From the NCBI GenBank assembly GCA_963783785.1, contig CAWAOQ010000001.1, positions 186,001-250,000 on the forward strand: a stretch of 64,000 nucleotides of DNA, given 5' to 3'. Origin of the DNA: CADEEN01 sp963783785 (lineage in GTDB: Bacteria; Pseudomonadota; Gammaproteobacteria; Burkholderiales; Burkholderiaceae_C). A program made the translations under genes and the position numbers. Below are positions 28,935-40,983 of the stretch, piece after piece. The notes below the pieces were generated by a model that searched no databases, was not told the DNA's origin, and worked only from the letters and a program-made list of their open reading frames with translations. Each line of letters begins with the position of its first letter. Position 1 is the first letter of the stretch.

Positions 28935-28969
28935 GCCCGCTCCCATGACCCGATTTCCTGGGAGCGGGC
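28935..28969. repeat. REP-like inverted repeat at the barstar stop
   Basis: A perfect 11-bp inverted repeat, GCCCGCTCCCA and TGGGAGCGGGC, with a 13-nt loop reaches into the stop codon of the barstar gene. It has no T run, so it is not a classic terminator. It may be a REP-type element or an mRNA-stabilising hairpin. No second copy was noticed in the window. Confidence 0.55.
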
Positions 28970-29364
28970 TACTGAAAAGAATAGAAACACCTGAATGGTA
29001 TTTTTCGCTCTGCCCAGAAGTCAGCGGCGTCGCGGAACGCGTCGAGCAACTGCTCCCGCGTTTCGCGGTCGAAGCGCGGGTTGTCAGGCAACTGCTCGAG
29101 CACGACCACGAAGCCCGGCTGCGAGCCTGACTTGTGGACCAGGTCGGTCATGCAGTCGTACAACGCGTCGAGGTTCTTGCCGAAGTGCGCAGGAAACAGG
29201 AACGCGTCGGCGATGGCTTCGAGCACGTCCTGCTTGGACTGGGCATTGGCCAGGTTGGCGTAGAGAAAATGCTGGCCGGCGTCATGCGCAGCCTGCATCA
29301 ACTCGTCGACGCGGTAGGCGCGTATGGACTGAACAATGTTCGGACGGACTGTCTGCAAGAGCAT
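28969..29364 (-). CDS. Barstar-family ribonuclease inhibitor
   Basis: A 131-residue cytoplasmic inhibitor of the barstar fold. The core FGKNLDALYDCMTDLV (near residues 61-76) with Asp and Tyr facing the nuclease matches the family, as does the C-terminal aromatic tail. AGGAGG precedes ATG 29364. It follows the RNase Sa-like gene by 59 nt and is probably cotranscribed to protect the host from leaked or unfolded nuclease. Confidence 0.9.
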   Translation of the reverse strand: MLLQTVRPNIVQSIRAYRVDELMQAAHDAGQHFLYANLANAQSKQDVLEAIADAFLFPAHFGKNLDALYDCMTDLVHKSGSQPGFVVVLEQLPDNPRFDRETREQLLDAFRDAADFWAERKIPFRCFYSFQ

Positions 29365-29423
29365 GGTCGCGTTCCTCCTGTGGTCGATAGTGAAAAGAAG
29401 AGAATCCCTGATCGCTGCCCGGC

Positions 29424-29841
29424 TCACTGCACGATGCGCTTGAAGCTCGCGTAATGGTCCGCGGTGTAGTAACAGACCTCGGGCGCCGTGGCGGGCCGGC
29501 CGCCACAAACGATGCGCCGGGCGCCGCGGTCGCTCGAGCCGGGCGTCTTGACGGTGTATTCGCGGTAGTGACCGCGCGCCTGGACGGGCAGCAGCCGCTC
29601 GCGGTTGCCAAAGACCGAGCCATCCTTGGCGTATGGGAACGGGCCGCCGCTGCGGATCAGGCGCTCGGTCTGCTGCGCCTCTGGCTGGCAATTCGGCCAG
29701 AGCCACCACGGCCGCATCCGACGCCCCGGCACGCGCATGCACCGGCAGCACCGATGAAGCGGCGACGACAATAGCCAGCCCCAACTTGTATAGACTGCCT
29801 GCTGTCGATGACCGCGCTGCCAATGCGCCTGCGAACGCCAC
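29424..29841 (-). CDS. Secreted guanyl-specific RNase (RNase Sa/T1 type), one frame change
   Basis: A small extracellular RNase that cleaves after G. The mature domain reads SGGPFPYAKDGSVFGNRERL, GHYREYTVKTPG, GARRIVCGG and CYYTADHYASF, closely following RNase Sa including the catalytic Glu (REYTV), Arg (ARRIVC) and His (DHYASF). An N-terminal signal peptide (LGLAIVVAASSVLPVHARA) is in another frame and joins the domain if one G near 29685 is removed, giving LAELPPEAQQ as in the RNase Sa family. So the gene is probably intact. It is paired with the barstar gene just downstream. Confidence 0.85.
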
Positions 29842-30034
29842 GGGTTAACCCTGAAAAGTCAAACGCGCATGGTACCGGAACAGCGAAAAAACCTCAAGTC
29901 ACTGCCCAAAAATGGGGCACGCAGGCCAGGTCAATTGTGAGCGCACACTCTTCTTAAGTCGCTCTTGGGCAGTAGTTTCTGCTTGGACGCGATTTCCGAA
30001 CGTCCCGCGGCGCCGGAATGCTGCGGCGCACCAG

Positions 30035-32354
<2,320 letters not shown>

Positions 32355-32499
32355 GGCGTTCGGTTCCGTGGGCCCCCGGGCTGGGGCGCTGATGATGCAG
32401 CAAGCGCTGCCCGCGCACGATAGCCGCAATGCAGCGGCGCACCCATGCGCGAAAGTGCGTAGCGGCTTTGCGCGGCGGTACGCAATACTGGCTCGCAAC

Positions 32500-34573
32500 A
32501 TGACCGACGCCGCGCCTGCCACCAACGCCCACTGCGCCGCGCCACCGCAGCGGGCGGCCCGGCGCTGGCGTCGCGCGTTGCTGTGGGGGTTGCTGGTCGC
32601 GCTGCTGGCGGTGGCGCAGACGCTGCTGGTGCTGCTGGCGCTGAACTACGAAGCCACGCGGGTGCAGGACCGTGCCGAGGCGGTGGCCGCAGCGGCGGCG
32701 GCGGAGGTGCGGCAGTCGCTCGCGCGCAGCATGCAGAGCCTGCAGTCGCTGCTGTGGAACGACCCCTCGGCCGCGCAGTGGCGCCGCGACGCAGCCGACA
32801 TGGTCCATGCCCGCAGCCAGATCCTGCGTATCGAGCGGCGCGACGCGGGCTTTCGCGTCACTGAGTCGGTGCAGACGCCGTACCTGGCGGCGCTGTTCGC
32901 GCCGATCCCACGCGAGTCGCTGAGCATCGAAGCCGAGATTGCCTGCGCCGCCGCGCGCCGCGGCGGTTCACCGGCCTTCTCGCGCAGCTACTTCGTGCCG
33001 CAGCCCGGCGGCTATGGCCTCGAGGTGATCGACCTGTGCATACCGTTGCCGGCCGGCACCGACGGGGCAGGCAGCATGGTGGCCACGTTCTCGCTGTCCG
33101 CGTTGCTCGAGGACGCGCTCGCCGCCGACCCTTCGCGCAGCCATGAACTGAGCTTCGTCGAGGGCGACGGTACGCGGCTGGCGCGGGCCGGCACCGTGCG
33201 CGGCGGCGGTGTCTACCGCGCCGAGTACCCGATCGACTTCGCCGGCGCCAGACTGCGCCTGCGCGCCGACAGCACCGAGGGCCGTCCGCACCTGATTCCC
33301 AATCTCAGCCTGGCGCTGGTGGTGGGGTTGTCGATCGCACTGTTCGCGCTGGTGTTGCTGCTGGCACGCGACGTGCGCCGCCGTGCGGCGGCCGAGGAAC
33401 GCGCTGGACGAGGCCCTGGCCTTTCGCAAGGCGATGGAGGATTCGCTGGTCACGGGCCTGCGCGCGCGCGACCTGGCCGGCCGCATCACCTATGTGAATC
33501 CGGCGTTCTGCCGCATGGTCGGCTTCAGCGCCGAGGAACTGCAGCAGGCGGAGACGCCACCGTACTGGCCGCCCGAGCGGGTGGCCGAGTACAGCGTGCG
33601 CCAGGCCCAGCGCCTGGGCATCGCCGGCGGCCCGGCATCCCCACCGGCGGCAACGGCTTTTGCCGGCAGTGACGCGCGCGTCGGCTACGAGACCGTCTTC
33701 ATGCGAAAGAACGGCGAACGCTTCCCGGTCATGATCTACGAGGCGCCCCTGGTCGACAGTGCCGGCCGCCACAGTGGCTGGATGAGCACGGCACTCGATC
33801 TGTCGGACCAGCGTCGCGTCGAGGAACTCTCGCGCCAGCAGCAGGAGCGGCTGCAGGCGACGGCCCGCCTGGCTACCGTCGGCGAAATGGCATCGTTGCT
33901 CAGCCACGAATTGAACCAGCCGTTGGCGGCGATCGCCAGTTATGCCAGCGGGTCGCTGAACTTGCTCGATGTGCCGCATGACGCAGCGGGCGCAGATGCG
34001 GAGTTGCGCGCGTTGTTGCGGCAGTCGATCGGCCGAATTGCCGAGCAAGCCGAGCGCGCCGGTCGCACGATCAAGAGCGTGCACGACTTCGTTCGCCGGC
34101 GCGAGCAGACGCGCGAGGCGGTGTCTGCCGCGGTTCTGGTCGACGCGGTGCTGCCGCTGGTGCGCTTGCAGGCGCGCAAGAGCGGTACCCGCATCGAGGT
34201 CGACCTGTCGACGCCGGCGCCCCGCGTGCTCGCCGATCGCACGATGGTCGAGCAGGTGCTGCTCAACCTGGCCCGCAACGGTATTCAGGCCATGGAGAGC
34301 GAGGCCACGCCACTCGGCCGGCGCGTGCTGCGCGTGGCGGTGCGCCCCGCCCAGGGTGCCTGGGTCGAATTCAGCGTCACCGATGCCGGGCCGGGCATCG
34401 CTGCCGACGTCGCGCAGCGGCTGTTCACCCCGTTCTTCACGACCCGCAGCGAGGGCATGGGGCTGGGCCTGTCGCTTTGCCGCACGGTGATCGAGCAGCA
34501 CGGTGGTGCACTTGACTTCAGCAGTGGCGCCGGCGGCACGATATTTCGCTTCACGCTGCCCGCGGCGCCGTGA
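32500..34573 (+). CDS. PAS-containing membrane sensor histidine kinase (one frame change)
   Basis: A DctB/DctS/FixL-like sensor. Transmembrane segments lie near residues 26-47 and 275-297 around a periplasmic sensing domain of about 225 residues. A PAS domain follows (GRITYVNPAFCRMVGFSAEE), then HisKA with the phospho-His in LLSHELNQPLAAI and an HATPase domain with NLARNGIQAM, DAGPGI and GMGLGLSL. The switch from the first to the second frame is near 33400, between the second membrane helix and PAS, as if one base were inserted; corrected length is about 690 residues. The HELNQPL box and context suggest a C4-dicarboxylate sensor. Confidence 0.9.
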
Positions 34574-34585
34574 TAGATATCGGGC

Positions 34586-35260
34586 ATGCACGCAGCGCAG
34601 CCCACCTCCTCCGCCCACTTGGGCCTGCCGATGGTCTATCTCGTCGACGACGAAGAGGTGTTGCGCGACGCGATGGCCTGGCTGCTGCGATCACGGCGTC
34701 TGCTGTCGGAAGCCTTCGCCAGTGCCGAAGCCTTCGAGGCGATGCTCGATCGCGCGCTGGCCGAGCACGGTGGTGACTGGCCGACGGCGCCGTCGGCGCT
34801 GTTGCTCGACGTGCGCATGCCCGGCATGAGCGGCCTGGCCCTGTTCGACCGCCTGATCGAGCGCGGCCTGGTGGCCGCGATGCCGGTGATCTTCCTGACC
34901 GGCCACGGCGACGTGCCGACCGCGGTCGATGCGGTCAAGCGCGGCGCCTTCGACTTCGTCGAGAAGCCCTTTTCCGACAACGCCCTGGTCGACCGCATCG
35001 AGCAGGCCCTGGATGCCAGCCGGCGGCACCTGCAAGCGCAGCGGTCACACGACCGTGTGGCCCGTGCGGTGGCCGAGCTCACCGAGCGCGAGCGCGAGGT
35101 GATGCGCCTGGTGATCGAGGGCAAGCCCAACAAGCTGATCGCCGATGCGATGGGCATCAGCGTGCGCACGGTCGAAGTGCACCGTGCGCGGGTGTTCGAC
35201 AAGATGCACGTCAAGTCAGCCGTCGAATTGAGCAATCTGCTGCGCGGCGCACAGCGTTGA
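34586..35260 (+). CDS. FixJ/DctR-type response regulator
   Basis: A 224-residue response regulator. The receiver domain has the phospho-Asp in LLLDVRMPGMSG and the switch Thr/Lys in FLTGHGDVP and FVEKPFSD; the C-terminal LuxR-type HTH reads LTEREREVMRLVIEGKPNK, then SVRTVEVHRARVFDKM. It lies 12 nt after the sensor kinase and is its likely partner. Expected targets are dicarboxylate transport or metabolism genes, possibly the divergent malic enzyme; this is inference. Confidence 0.93.
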   Translation: MHAAQPTSSAHLGLPMVYLVDDEEVLRDAMAWLLRSRRLLSEAFASAEAFEAMLDRALAEHGGDWPTAPSALLLDVRMPGMSGLALFDRLIERGLVAAMPVIFLTGHGDVPTAVDAVKRGAFDFVEKPFSDNALVDRIEQALDASRRHLQAQRSHDRVARAVAELTEREREVMRLVIEGKPNKLIADAMGISVRTVEVHRARVFDKMHVKSAVELSNLLRGAQR

Positions 35261-35287
35261 CTGCGGCGCAAGTCCCGCGCGCGGGTC

Positions 35288-35860
35288 TCAATGAGCGGGC
35301 GCTGGATAGTGCACGGCGAGCACCTCGAGGCGTTCGGGCCCGCGCGGCGTCGCCAGTTGCACCTCGTCGCCCTCGCGCGCTTTCAGCAACGCGCGTGCCA
35401 CCGGCGAGACCCAGCTGACCTCGCCGGCCAGGTGGTCGGCCTCGTCGATGCCCTTGATCGTGACGGTGCGCTCGTCGCCCAGGCCATTGATGAACGTGAC
35501 GGTGGCGCCGAAGAACACCTGGTCGCTGCCGTGGTGCGCCGACGGGTCGGCGACCTCGGCGATGTCCAGCCGCTTGGTCAGGAAGCGGATGCGGCGGTCG
35601 ATCTCGCGCAGGCGCTTCTTGCCGTACAGGTAGTCGCCGTTCTCCGAGCGGTCGCCGTTCTTGGCCGCCCACGACACCGTCTCGACCACCTTCGGCCGTT
35701 CGACGTCGAGCAGCGTCAGCAGTTCGGTGCGCAGCCGGGCATAACCCTGCGGCGTGATGTAGTTGCGCGCCCCGGCGGGCAGCGGCGGCAAGCCCGGCGC
35801 TGCGTCGTCGTCGACGCCGTCGTCACTGCCGTCGCTTTCCTTCGTGAAGGCCTTGTTCAT
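35288..35860 (-). CDS. greB: Transcription elongation factor GreB
   Basis: A 190-residue factor that rescues backtracked RNA polymerase by stimulating transcript cleavage. The N-terminal coiled-coil tip has the acidic pair in NGDRSENGDYLYGKKRLREI, the GreB version of the motif, and the C-terminal domain ends in SPVARALLKAREGDEV. A non-conserved acidic 30-residue N-terminal extension precedes NYITPQGYARL. The gene converges with the response regulator, with 27 nt between the two stops. Confidence 0.93.
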   Translation of the reverse strand: MNKAFTKESDGSDDGVDDDAAPGLPPLPAGARNYITPQGYARLRTELLTLLDVERPKVVETVSWAAKNGDRSENGDYLYGKKRLREIDRRIRFLTKRLDIAEVADPSAHHGSDQVFFGATVTFINGLGDERTVTIKGIDEADHLAGEVSWVSPVARALLKAREGDEVQLATPRGPERLEVLAVHYPAPAH

Positions 35861-35886
35861 TCACTCCCGTTCCGGTCCGTGCCAGG

Positions 35887-36297
35887 TCATGCGCCGCTGT
35901 CAAGACGGCGGCCGCGAGACTGCGGTGGAAAGATCCACCACGCGGCGACGACCAGCGACGCGAACAGACTGTACCCAAGCACGAACACCCATGCCGGCGC
36001 CTGGTAGAACAGCAGCCGCTGCACCCAATGCTCGATGAAGCCCACCTGGTACGTTGCCGCACCGGCCTGGCTGCGCAGCCAGACTTCCAGCGTCGTCAGC
36101 GGGCAGGTCGCACCGAGCCAGGCCTCGGCCACCACCACCGCAATGGCGCCGAGGTGCGCGGCCCGGAACCACCAGCCGTTGACCCAGCGCCAGTGGGCCA
36201 GGTTGCCGCCGACGATGAGGCCCAGGCCGCCGACGACGAACAGCACCACTGCGAAGTGCAGCACGAGCACGATATCGGCAAGCGCTTGGTACGGCAC
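35887..36297 (-). CDS. DUF2784 membrane protein
   Basis: A 136-residue protein with three to four hydrophobic helices. It matches the DUF2784 pattern, beginning YQALADIVLVLHFAVVLFVV and containing CPLTTLEVWLR and FIEHWVQRLLFYQAP. The function is unknown. It lies 26 nt upstream of greB on the same strand and may be cotranscribed. Confidence 0.85.
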   Translation of the reverse strand: MPYQALADIVLVLHFAVVLFVVGGLGLIVGGNLAHWRWVNGWWFRAAHLGAIAVVVAEAWLGATCPLTTLEVWLRSQAGAATYQVGFIEHWVQRLLFYQAPAWVFVLGYSLFASLVVAAWWIFPPQSRGRRLDSGA

Positions 36298-36376
36298 GTG
36301 CGCGATCCTCTGTACGGCACTTGCCGGCGCCGCTATCCGCTGCGTGTGACGTCTGCGAGGCGGTCGAAGCCGGCCC

Positions 36377-37393
36377 TCACGCCACGGCCTCCACCTGGCC
36401 GCTTTGCAGCGACTTCGTGATCGCCACGCCGATGCGCGTCGCTTCCGTGGCGTCGGCCAGCGTCAGTGGCGGCGGCGCTTCGCCCTGGCACGCAGCGACG
36501 AATGCCGCCATCTCGCGCTGGAAAGCCTCGGCGAAGCGTTCGACGAAATCGGCCAGCACGCGGTGGTGGACGCCGGCGGCGTCGCGGCTCTGGACGCGGT
36601 CGCGGTGCGCGCCGACACCGACGCTGACGCTGCCTTCGGTGCCGATCACCTCGGTGCTGGTTTCGTGGCCGTGGGCCAGCGTGCGGCTGGCGTAGAACAG
36701 GGCTCGCGCGCCGCCTTCGAACTCGACGATCGCCAGGCCGTTGTCGACGTCGCCGCAGTCGGCCAGGCCGGGGTGCAGCGCGATGGTGCCGGTGGCAAAC
36801 GCGCGCAGCGCCTTGGGGTTGCCGCCGAGCATCCAGCGCGCGATGTCGATGTCGTGCACGCTGCAGTCGAGGAAGATGCCGCCCGAGGTCGGTGCGAAGC
36901 GCACGAACAAGCCGTCGGGGTCGTACATGTCGCAGGTTTGCGAGCGCACCAGGAACGGCCGCCCGACGCGGCCGGCGTCGATCTGCGCCTTGGCTTCCTG
37001 GTAGCTGGCGTCGAAGCGGCGCACGAAGCCCACCATCGCGACCAGTTCCGGGTGCTGGCGCGCGACGGCTTCGACGCGTTCGCAGGTCACGACGTCAAGC
37101 GCCAGCGGCTTCTCGACGAAGACATGCTTGCCGGCTTCGAGCGCGGCGATCGTCTGTTGCGGGTGCAGCGTGGTCGGCGTGGCGATCGCGATGGCCTGCA
37201 CCTGCGGGTCGCGCAGCAGGGCGTCGTAGCTGTCGTAGAGCGCGGTCACGCCGAGCCGCTCGCGGGCCCAGGTGTGCTCGCCGGCGTCGACGCTGCAGGC
37301 CGCCACCAGCCGCGCGCCGTGCGTATGCAAAGCCAACTGCTCGGCGTGGCGCTGGCCCATGCGGCCGAGGCCGACGATGCCGACGTTCAGCAT
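36377..37393 (-). CDS. Gfo/Idh/MocA-family oxidoreductase
   Basis: A 338-residue NAD(P)-dependent sugar or cyclitol dehydrogenase. The N-terminal Rossmann motif is GIVGLGRMGQRH, the catalytic lysine is Lys95 in VEKPLALD, and the C-terminal domain has SVHDIDIARWMLGG with the usual Asp/His pair. It is the last gene of an SDR-iolG-this operon, 8 nt after iolG. It probably oxidises a cyclitol isomer such as scyllo- or chiro-inositol or a related sugar; sequence alone does not decide. Confidence 0.9.
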   Translation of the reverse strand: MLNVGIVGLGRMGQRHAEQLALHTHGARLVAACSVDAGEHTWARERLGVTALYDSYDALLRDPQVQAIAIATPTTLHPQQTIAALEAGKHVFVEKPLALDVVTCERVEAVARQHPELVAMVGFVRRFDASYQEAKAQIDAGRVGRPFLVRSQTCDMYDPDGLFVRFAPTSGGIFLDCSVHDIDIARWMLGGNPKALRAFATGTIALHPGLADCGDVDNGLAIVEFEGGARALFYASRTLAHGHETSTEVIGTEGSVSVGVGAHRDRVQSRDAAGVHHRVLADFVERFAEAFQREMAAFVAACQGEAPPPLTLADATEATRIGVAITKSLQSGQVEAVA

Positions 37394-37401
37394 GCCGCTG
37401 G

Positions 37402-38412
37402 CTAGAGCCGCACCACCGTGCCGCCGGCCTGCCACGACTGCGTGGCCGCGTCGGCCAGCTTCTGCGCCTCGACGCCGTCGGCGATCGTCGTGCGGAAGGG
37501 CTTGCCGCTTTGCAGGCCCTCGAAGAAATGCGCTACCTCGAGCCGGTAGGCCTCGCGGTAGCGCTGCAGGAAGAAGTGCTCGGGCTTGTCGCTCTTCACG
37601 TGGCTGCCGTCGAACTGCACGACTTCGGTCGGCCGGTGGTTGCCGCATTGCAGCAGGCCCTTCGAGCCCAGCACCTCGAAGCGCTGGTCGTAGCCGTAGG
37701 CGGCGCGCCGGCTGGTGTTGATCTGGCACAGGCGGCCCTTCTTCGTGCGGATCGTGACCACGCTCGAATCGATGTCGCCGACCTTGGCGATCTCGGGGTC
37801 GACCAGCACCGAGCCGTTGGCGTAGAGCGTGTCGGCCGCATCGCCGCCGTCGCCGATGTCGCTGCACAGGATCCAGCGGAAGATGTCGAAGTCGTGGATC
37901 AGCATGTCGCGGAAGATGCCGCCCGAGCCCTTCAGGTACTGCGCGGGCGGCGCACCCGGGTCGCGGCTGGTGACGACGAGCATTTCCGGCACGCCGATCT
38001 CGCCGCGCGCCAGCCGTGCCTGCGCTTCGGCGAAGGTCGGGTCGAAGCGGCGCTGGAAGCCGATCATGCAGGCCACGCCCGCCGCCTGGACCGCGGCCGC
38101 GCACTCGACCGCCCGCGGCACCGACAGATCCACCGGCTTCTCGCAGAAGATGTGCTTCTTGGCCGCCGCCGCGCGGTGGATCAGGTCGCTGTGGGTGTCG
38201 GTGGGCGACGCGATCACGACCGCGTCGATGCTGGCGTCGGCCAGCACGGCCTCGGGCGTCGAGACCGCGGCACCCAGTTGCGCGGCCAGCTCGGCCGCGC
38301 TCGCCGCCACCGGGTCACAGATGTATTTCAGGCTCACGCCCGGCAGCGCCGCGACATTGCCGGCGTGGATGCGGCCGATGCGGCCAGCGCCGAAGACGGC
38401 GACGTTCTTCAT
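37402..38412 (-). CDS. iolG: Inositol 2-dehydrogenase-like (IolG) oxidoreductase
   Basis: A 336-residue Gfo/Idh/MocA protein close to IolG, which oxidises myo-inositol to 2-keto-myo-inositol with NAD. Motifs are AVFGAGRIGRIHAGN, Lys92 in CEKPVDLS, MIGFQRRFDP and FRDMLIHDFDIFRWIL, the last holding the Asp/His active-site pair. Length and the RRFD motif fit IolG. The presence of iolC, iolD and iolE in the same window strongly supports the assignment. Confidence 0.85.
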   Translation of the reverse strand: MKNVAVFGAGRIGRIHAGNVAALPGVSLKYICDPVAASAAELAAQLGAAVSTPEAVLADASIDAVVIASPTDTHSDLIHRAAAAKKHIFCEKPVDLSVPRAVECAAAVQAAGVACMIGFQRRFDPTFAEAQARLARGEIGVPEMLVVTSRDPGAPPAQYLKGSGGIFRDMLIHDFDIFRWILCSDIGDGGDAADTLYANGSVLVDPEIAKVGDIDSSVVTIRTKKGRLCQINTSRRAAYGYDQRFEVLGSKGLLQCGNHRPTEVVQFDGSHVKSDKPEHFFLQRYREAYRLEVAHFFEGLQSGKPFRTTIADGVEAQKLADAATQSWQAGGTVVRL

Positions 38413-38437
38413 GGGAGATCTCCTGTGGTGGGCTGCA

Positions 38438-39232
38438 CTATTCGGGTTGCGCGCCGGGCACCCACTGGTCGTAGTCGACCAGCGCGCCGGTCATCACGCC
38501 CGATTCGGGGCTCAGCATGTAGCTGACGAGGCCCGCGAGTTCGTCGGGCTTGGCCAGCTGGCCCATCGGCCGCGACGCCTCGGCCTTGGCCAGCCAGTCG
38601 TCTGCCGCGCCATGCGCCTTCTTCTGGATCGCGGCTTCGCCGGGCGTGTCCATCCAGCCGGCCATCACGCCGTTGCAGCGGATGCGCTGCGCGCGGTAGG
38701 ACTGCGCCACGTTCTTCGTCAGGTTGGCCAGCGTGGCCTTCGACGCCGAGTACGGCACCAGGAACGACTGGCCGCAGTGCGCCGACTGCGACAGGATGTT
38801 GACGATGCTGCCCGGCGCCTTGCGTTCGAGCAGGTGGCGCACCAGCGCCTGCATCAGCAGGAAGGGCCCGCGTGCGTTGATGTCCATCTGCTGCTGCCAC
38901 ATCTCGAGCGTGGTGTCGAGCAGCGTGCCGCGGTCGGTGGTGGCCGCCGAGTTGCAGAGCGCGTTGACGCTGCCGAGCGTCGCGATCGCGGTGGCCATCA
39001 GGTGCGCGCAGTCGTCGGCCTGGCCCACGTCGGCCTGCACGAAGTGGCAGGCCGTGCCCAGCGCGCGCACCTCGGCTGCGGCAGCCTCGCCGACGTTCGC
39101 GCGGCGGCCGCTGATGACGATGCCCGCGGCGCCCTCGTGCGCGAGGCGCTTGGCGACGGCCAGTCCGAGTCCCTGCGTGCCGCCGGTGATGACGGCCCGG
39201 GTGTGGCGATGCGGCGGTTCGAGCTTCATCAT
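38438..39232 (-). CDS. Short-chain dehydrogenase/reductase
   Basis: A 264-residue classical SDR. The cofactor motif is TGGTQGLG near residues 16-23, NSA-type loop LCNSAATTDRG, catalytic Ser in NILSQSAHCG and the YSASK Tyr-Lys pair. The start is ATG 39232 or ATG 39229, both behind GGGAAAG. It heads the minus-strand iolG operon and is divergent from the sulfatase. It probably oxidises a polyol or cyclitol. Confidence 0.88.
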   Translation of the reverse strand: MMKLEPPHRHTRAVITGGTQGLGLAVAKRLAHEGAAGIVISGRRANVGEAAAAEVRALGTACHFVQADVGQADDCAHLMATAIATLGSVNALCNSAATTDRGTLLDTTLEMWQQQMDINARGPFLLMQALVRHLLERKAPGSIVNILSQSAHCGQSFLVPYSASKATLANLTKNVAQSYRAQRIRCNGVMAGWMDTPGEAAIQKKAHGAADDWLAKAEASRPMGQLAKPDELAGLVSYMLSPESGVMTGALVDYDQWVPGAQPE

Positions 39233-39378
39233 TTCTTTCCCGGCAACTCCAGCGACACGAGACTGTAGCCCCAGCACGCCATTCCGATCGCGAATGGCGC
39301 GCGACACAAGATTCAATGGTCAGGCGCGAGCCGTTGCCGATACTGCCGCATTCCCGCGACAGCGTCCTGCACACGCCC

Positions 39379-40983
39379 ATGCCCCAGCCCAATGTGGTCC
39401 TGATCCTCGTCGACGACATGGGGTTCTCCGACATCGGCTGCTACGGCGGCGAAGTCCGGACCCCGAATCTCGATCGCCTGGCGCGCGGCGGCGTGCGCTT
39501 CTCGCAGTTCTACAACACCGCCCGCTGCAGCCCGTCGCGCGCCTCGCTGCTGACCGGCCTGCATCCGCACCAGACCGGCATCGGCATCCTGACCAACGAC
39601 GACCGGCCGCGCGGTTACTCGGGCACCCTCAACCCGCGCTGCGTGACGATCGCCGAGGCACTGAAGACCGCTGGCTACGCGACCTGCCTGGCCGGCAAGT
39701 GGCACCTGAGTTCCGAGATGCGCGAGCCCAACGACGCCTGGCCGACGCGGCGCGGCTTCGACCGTTTCTTCGGCACGCTGACCGGCTGCGGCTCGTTCTG
39801 GCAGCCCGGCACGCTGACGCGCGGCGAGACCAATGTCGAGCATGAGGCGCTGGCGCCCGGCTTCTACTACACCGACGCGATCACCGACGAGGCCTGCAGC
39901 TTCGTGCGCGAGCAGACGCAGCCTGGCGCCGGCCCCTTCTTCCTCTACCTGGCCTACACCGCGCCGCACTGGCCGCTGCACGCGCGCGAGGAAGACGTGG
40001 CTGAGTACGACGGCAGTTTCGACGTCGGCTGGGACCTGCTGCGCGAGCGTCGCATGCAGCGCCTGCGCGATGAAGGCCTGCTCGACGACGCCACGGTGCC
40101 GAGCGGTCGCGACCCGACCCAGCCGGCCTGGGACGACGCCGAGCACAAGGCCTGGCAAGTGCGCCGCATGCAGGTCTACGCAGCGCAGATCGACCGCGTC
40201 GACCAGGGCGTGGGCCGCGTGCTGGCCGAACTGGAGCGCAGCGGCCAGCTCGACGACACGCTGGTGATCTTCCTGTCCGACAACGGCGCGTCGGACGAGA
40301 CGCTGCCGCTGGTGGAGCTGGAGCGCTTCAAGCAGCGCCGCGACATCCTGCGCGTGCAGACCCGCGACGGCCGCGAGGTGCACGTGGGCAACGAGCCCGG
40401 CGTGATGCCGGGCGGCGAGGACACCTATGCCAGCTACGGCCGCGCCTGGGCCAACCTGTCGAACACGCCGTTTCGTTTCTACAAGCGCTGGACCCACGAA
40501 GGTGGCATCGCCACGCCGCTGATCGTGCACTGGCCCGGCGGCGCGCTCGCCAACGGCAGCGTCGTGCGGCGGCCGTTCCAGCTCACCGACGTGCTGCCGA
40601 CGATCCTCGAGGCCGCCGGCGTGCCCTACCCGACGCGCTACCAGGGCCGCGAGATCCTGCCTTGCGAGGGGCGCAGCACCTTGCCCGCGCTGCGCGGCAA
40701 GGCCTCGCCCGACGGCACGCTGTACTGGGAGCACACCGGCAACGCAGCGATCCGCCGCGGGCGCTGGAAGATGGTCCGCGAGCACCCCAAGCCTTGGGAG
40801 CTGTACGACATGTCGTGCGACCGCTGCGAGTTGAACGACCTGGCCGCGGCTCACCCCGACGTCGTGCAGGAACTGGGCGCCGCCTGGCAGGCCTGGGCCG
40901 AGCGCGTCGGCGTGATCCCGTGGGAGACGACGCTGGATATCTACCGCCAGGCCGGCAAGCTCGACCGGGAGGCGGCGGGGTGA
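39379..40983 (+). CDS. Type I sulfatase (formylglycine-dependent)
   Basis: A 534-residue arylsulfatase-superfamily enzyme. The modification site is Cys50 in CSPSRASLLTG, matching C-x-P-S-R, so Cys is converted to formylglycine. Metal ligands Asp12/Asp13 in VDDMGFSD and Asp/Asn in LSDNGAS are present, as is the GKWHL substrate motif. There is no clear signal peptide, so it appears cytoplasmic and would act on an imported sulfate ester. ATG 39379 is chosen over 39316 because family homology begins there. GTGA overlap joins it to its maturase. Substrate unknown; inositol genes on both sides suggest a sulfated cyclitol. Confidence 0.92.
   Translation: MPQPNVVLILVDDMGFSDIGCYGGEVRTPNLDRLARGGVRFSQFYNTARCSPSRASLLTGLHPHQTGIGILTNDDRPRGYSGTLNPRCVTIAEALKTAGYATCLAGKWHLSSEMREPNDAWPTRRGFDRFFGTLTGCGSFWQPGTLTRGETNVEHEALAPGFYYTDAITDEACSFVREQTQPGAGPFFLYLAYTAPHWPLHAREEDVAEYDGSFDVGWDLLRERRMQRLRDEGLLDDATVPSGRDPTQPAWDDAEHKAWQVRRMQVYAAQIDRVDQGVGRVLAELERSGQLDDTLVIFLSDNGASDETLPLVELERFKQRRDILRVQTRDGREVHVGNEPGVMPGGEDTYASYGRAWANLSNTPFRFYKRWTHEGGIATPLIVHWPGGALANGSVVRRPFQLTDVLPTILEAAGVPYPTRYQGREILPCEGRSTLPALRGKASPDGTLYWEHTGNAAIRRGRWKMVREHPKPWELYDMSCDRCELNDLAAAHPDVVQELGAAWQAWAERVGVIPWETTLDIYRQAGKLDREAAG

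Noticed and set aside
28775..28990. A 71-codon minus-strand frame after barstar
   Set aside because: It overlaps the barstar end and the inverted repeat, has no ribosome site I can defend, and is Ala/Asn-rich; a terminator downstream is explained by the RNase/barstar unit.
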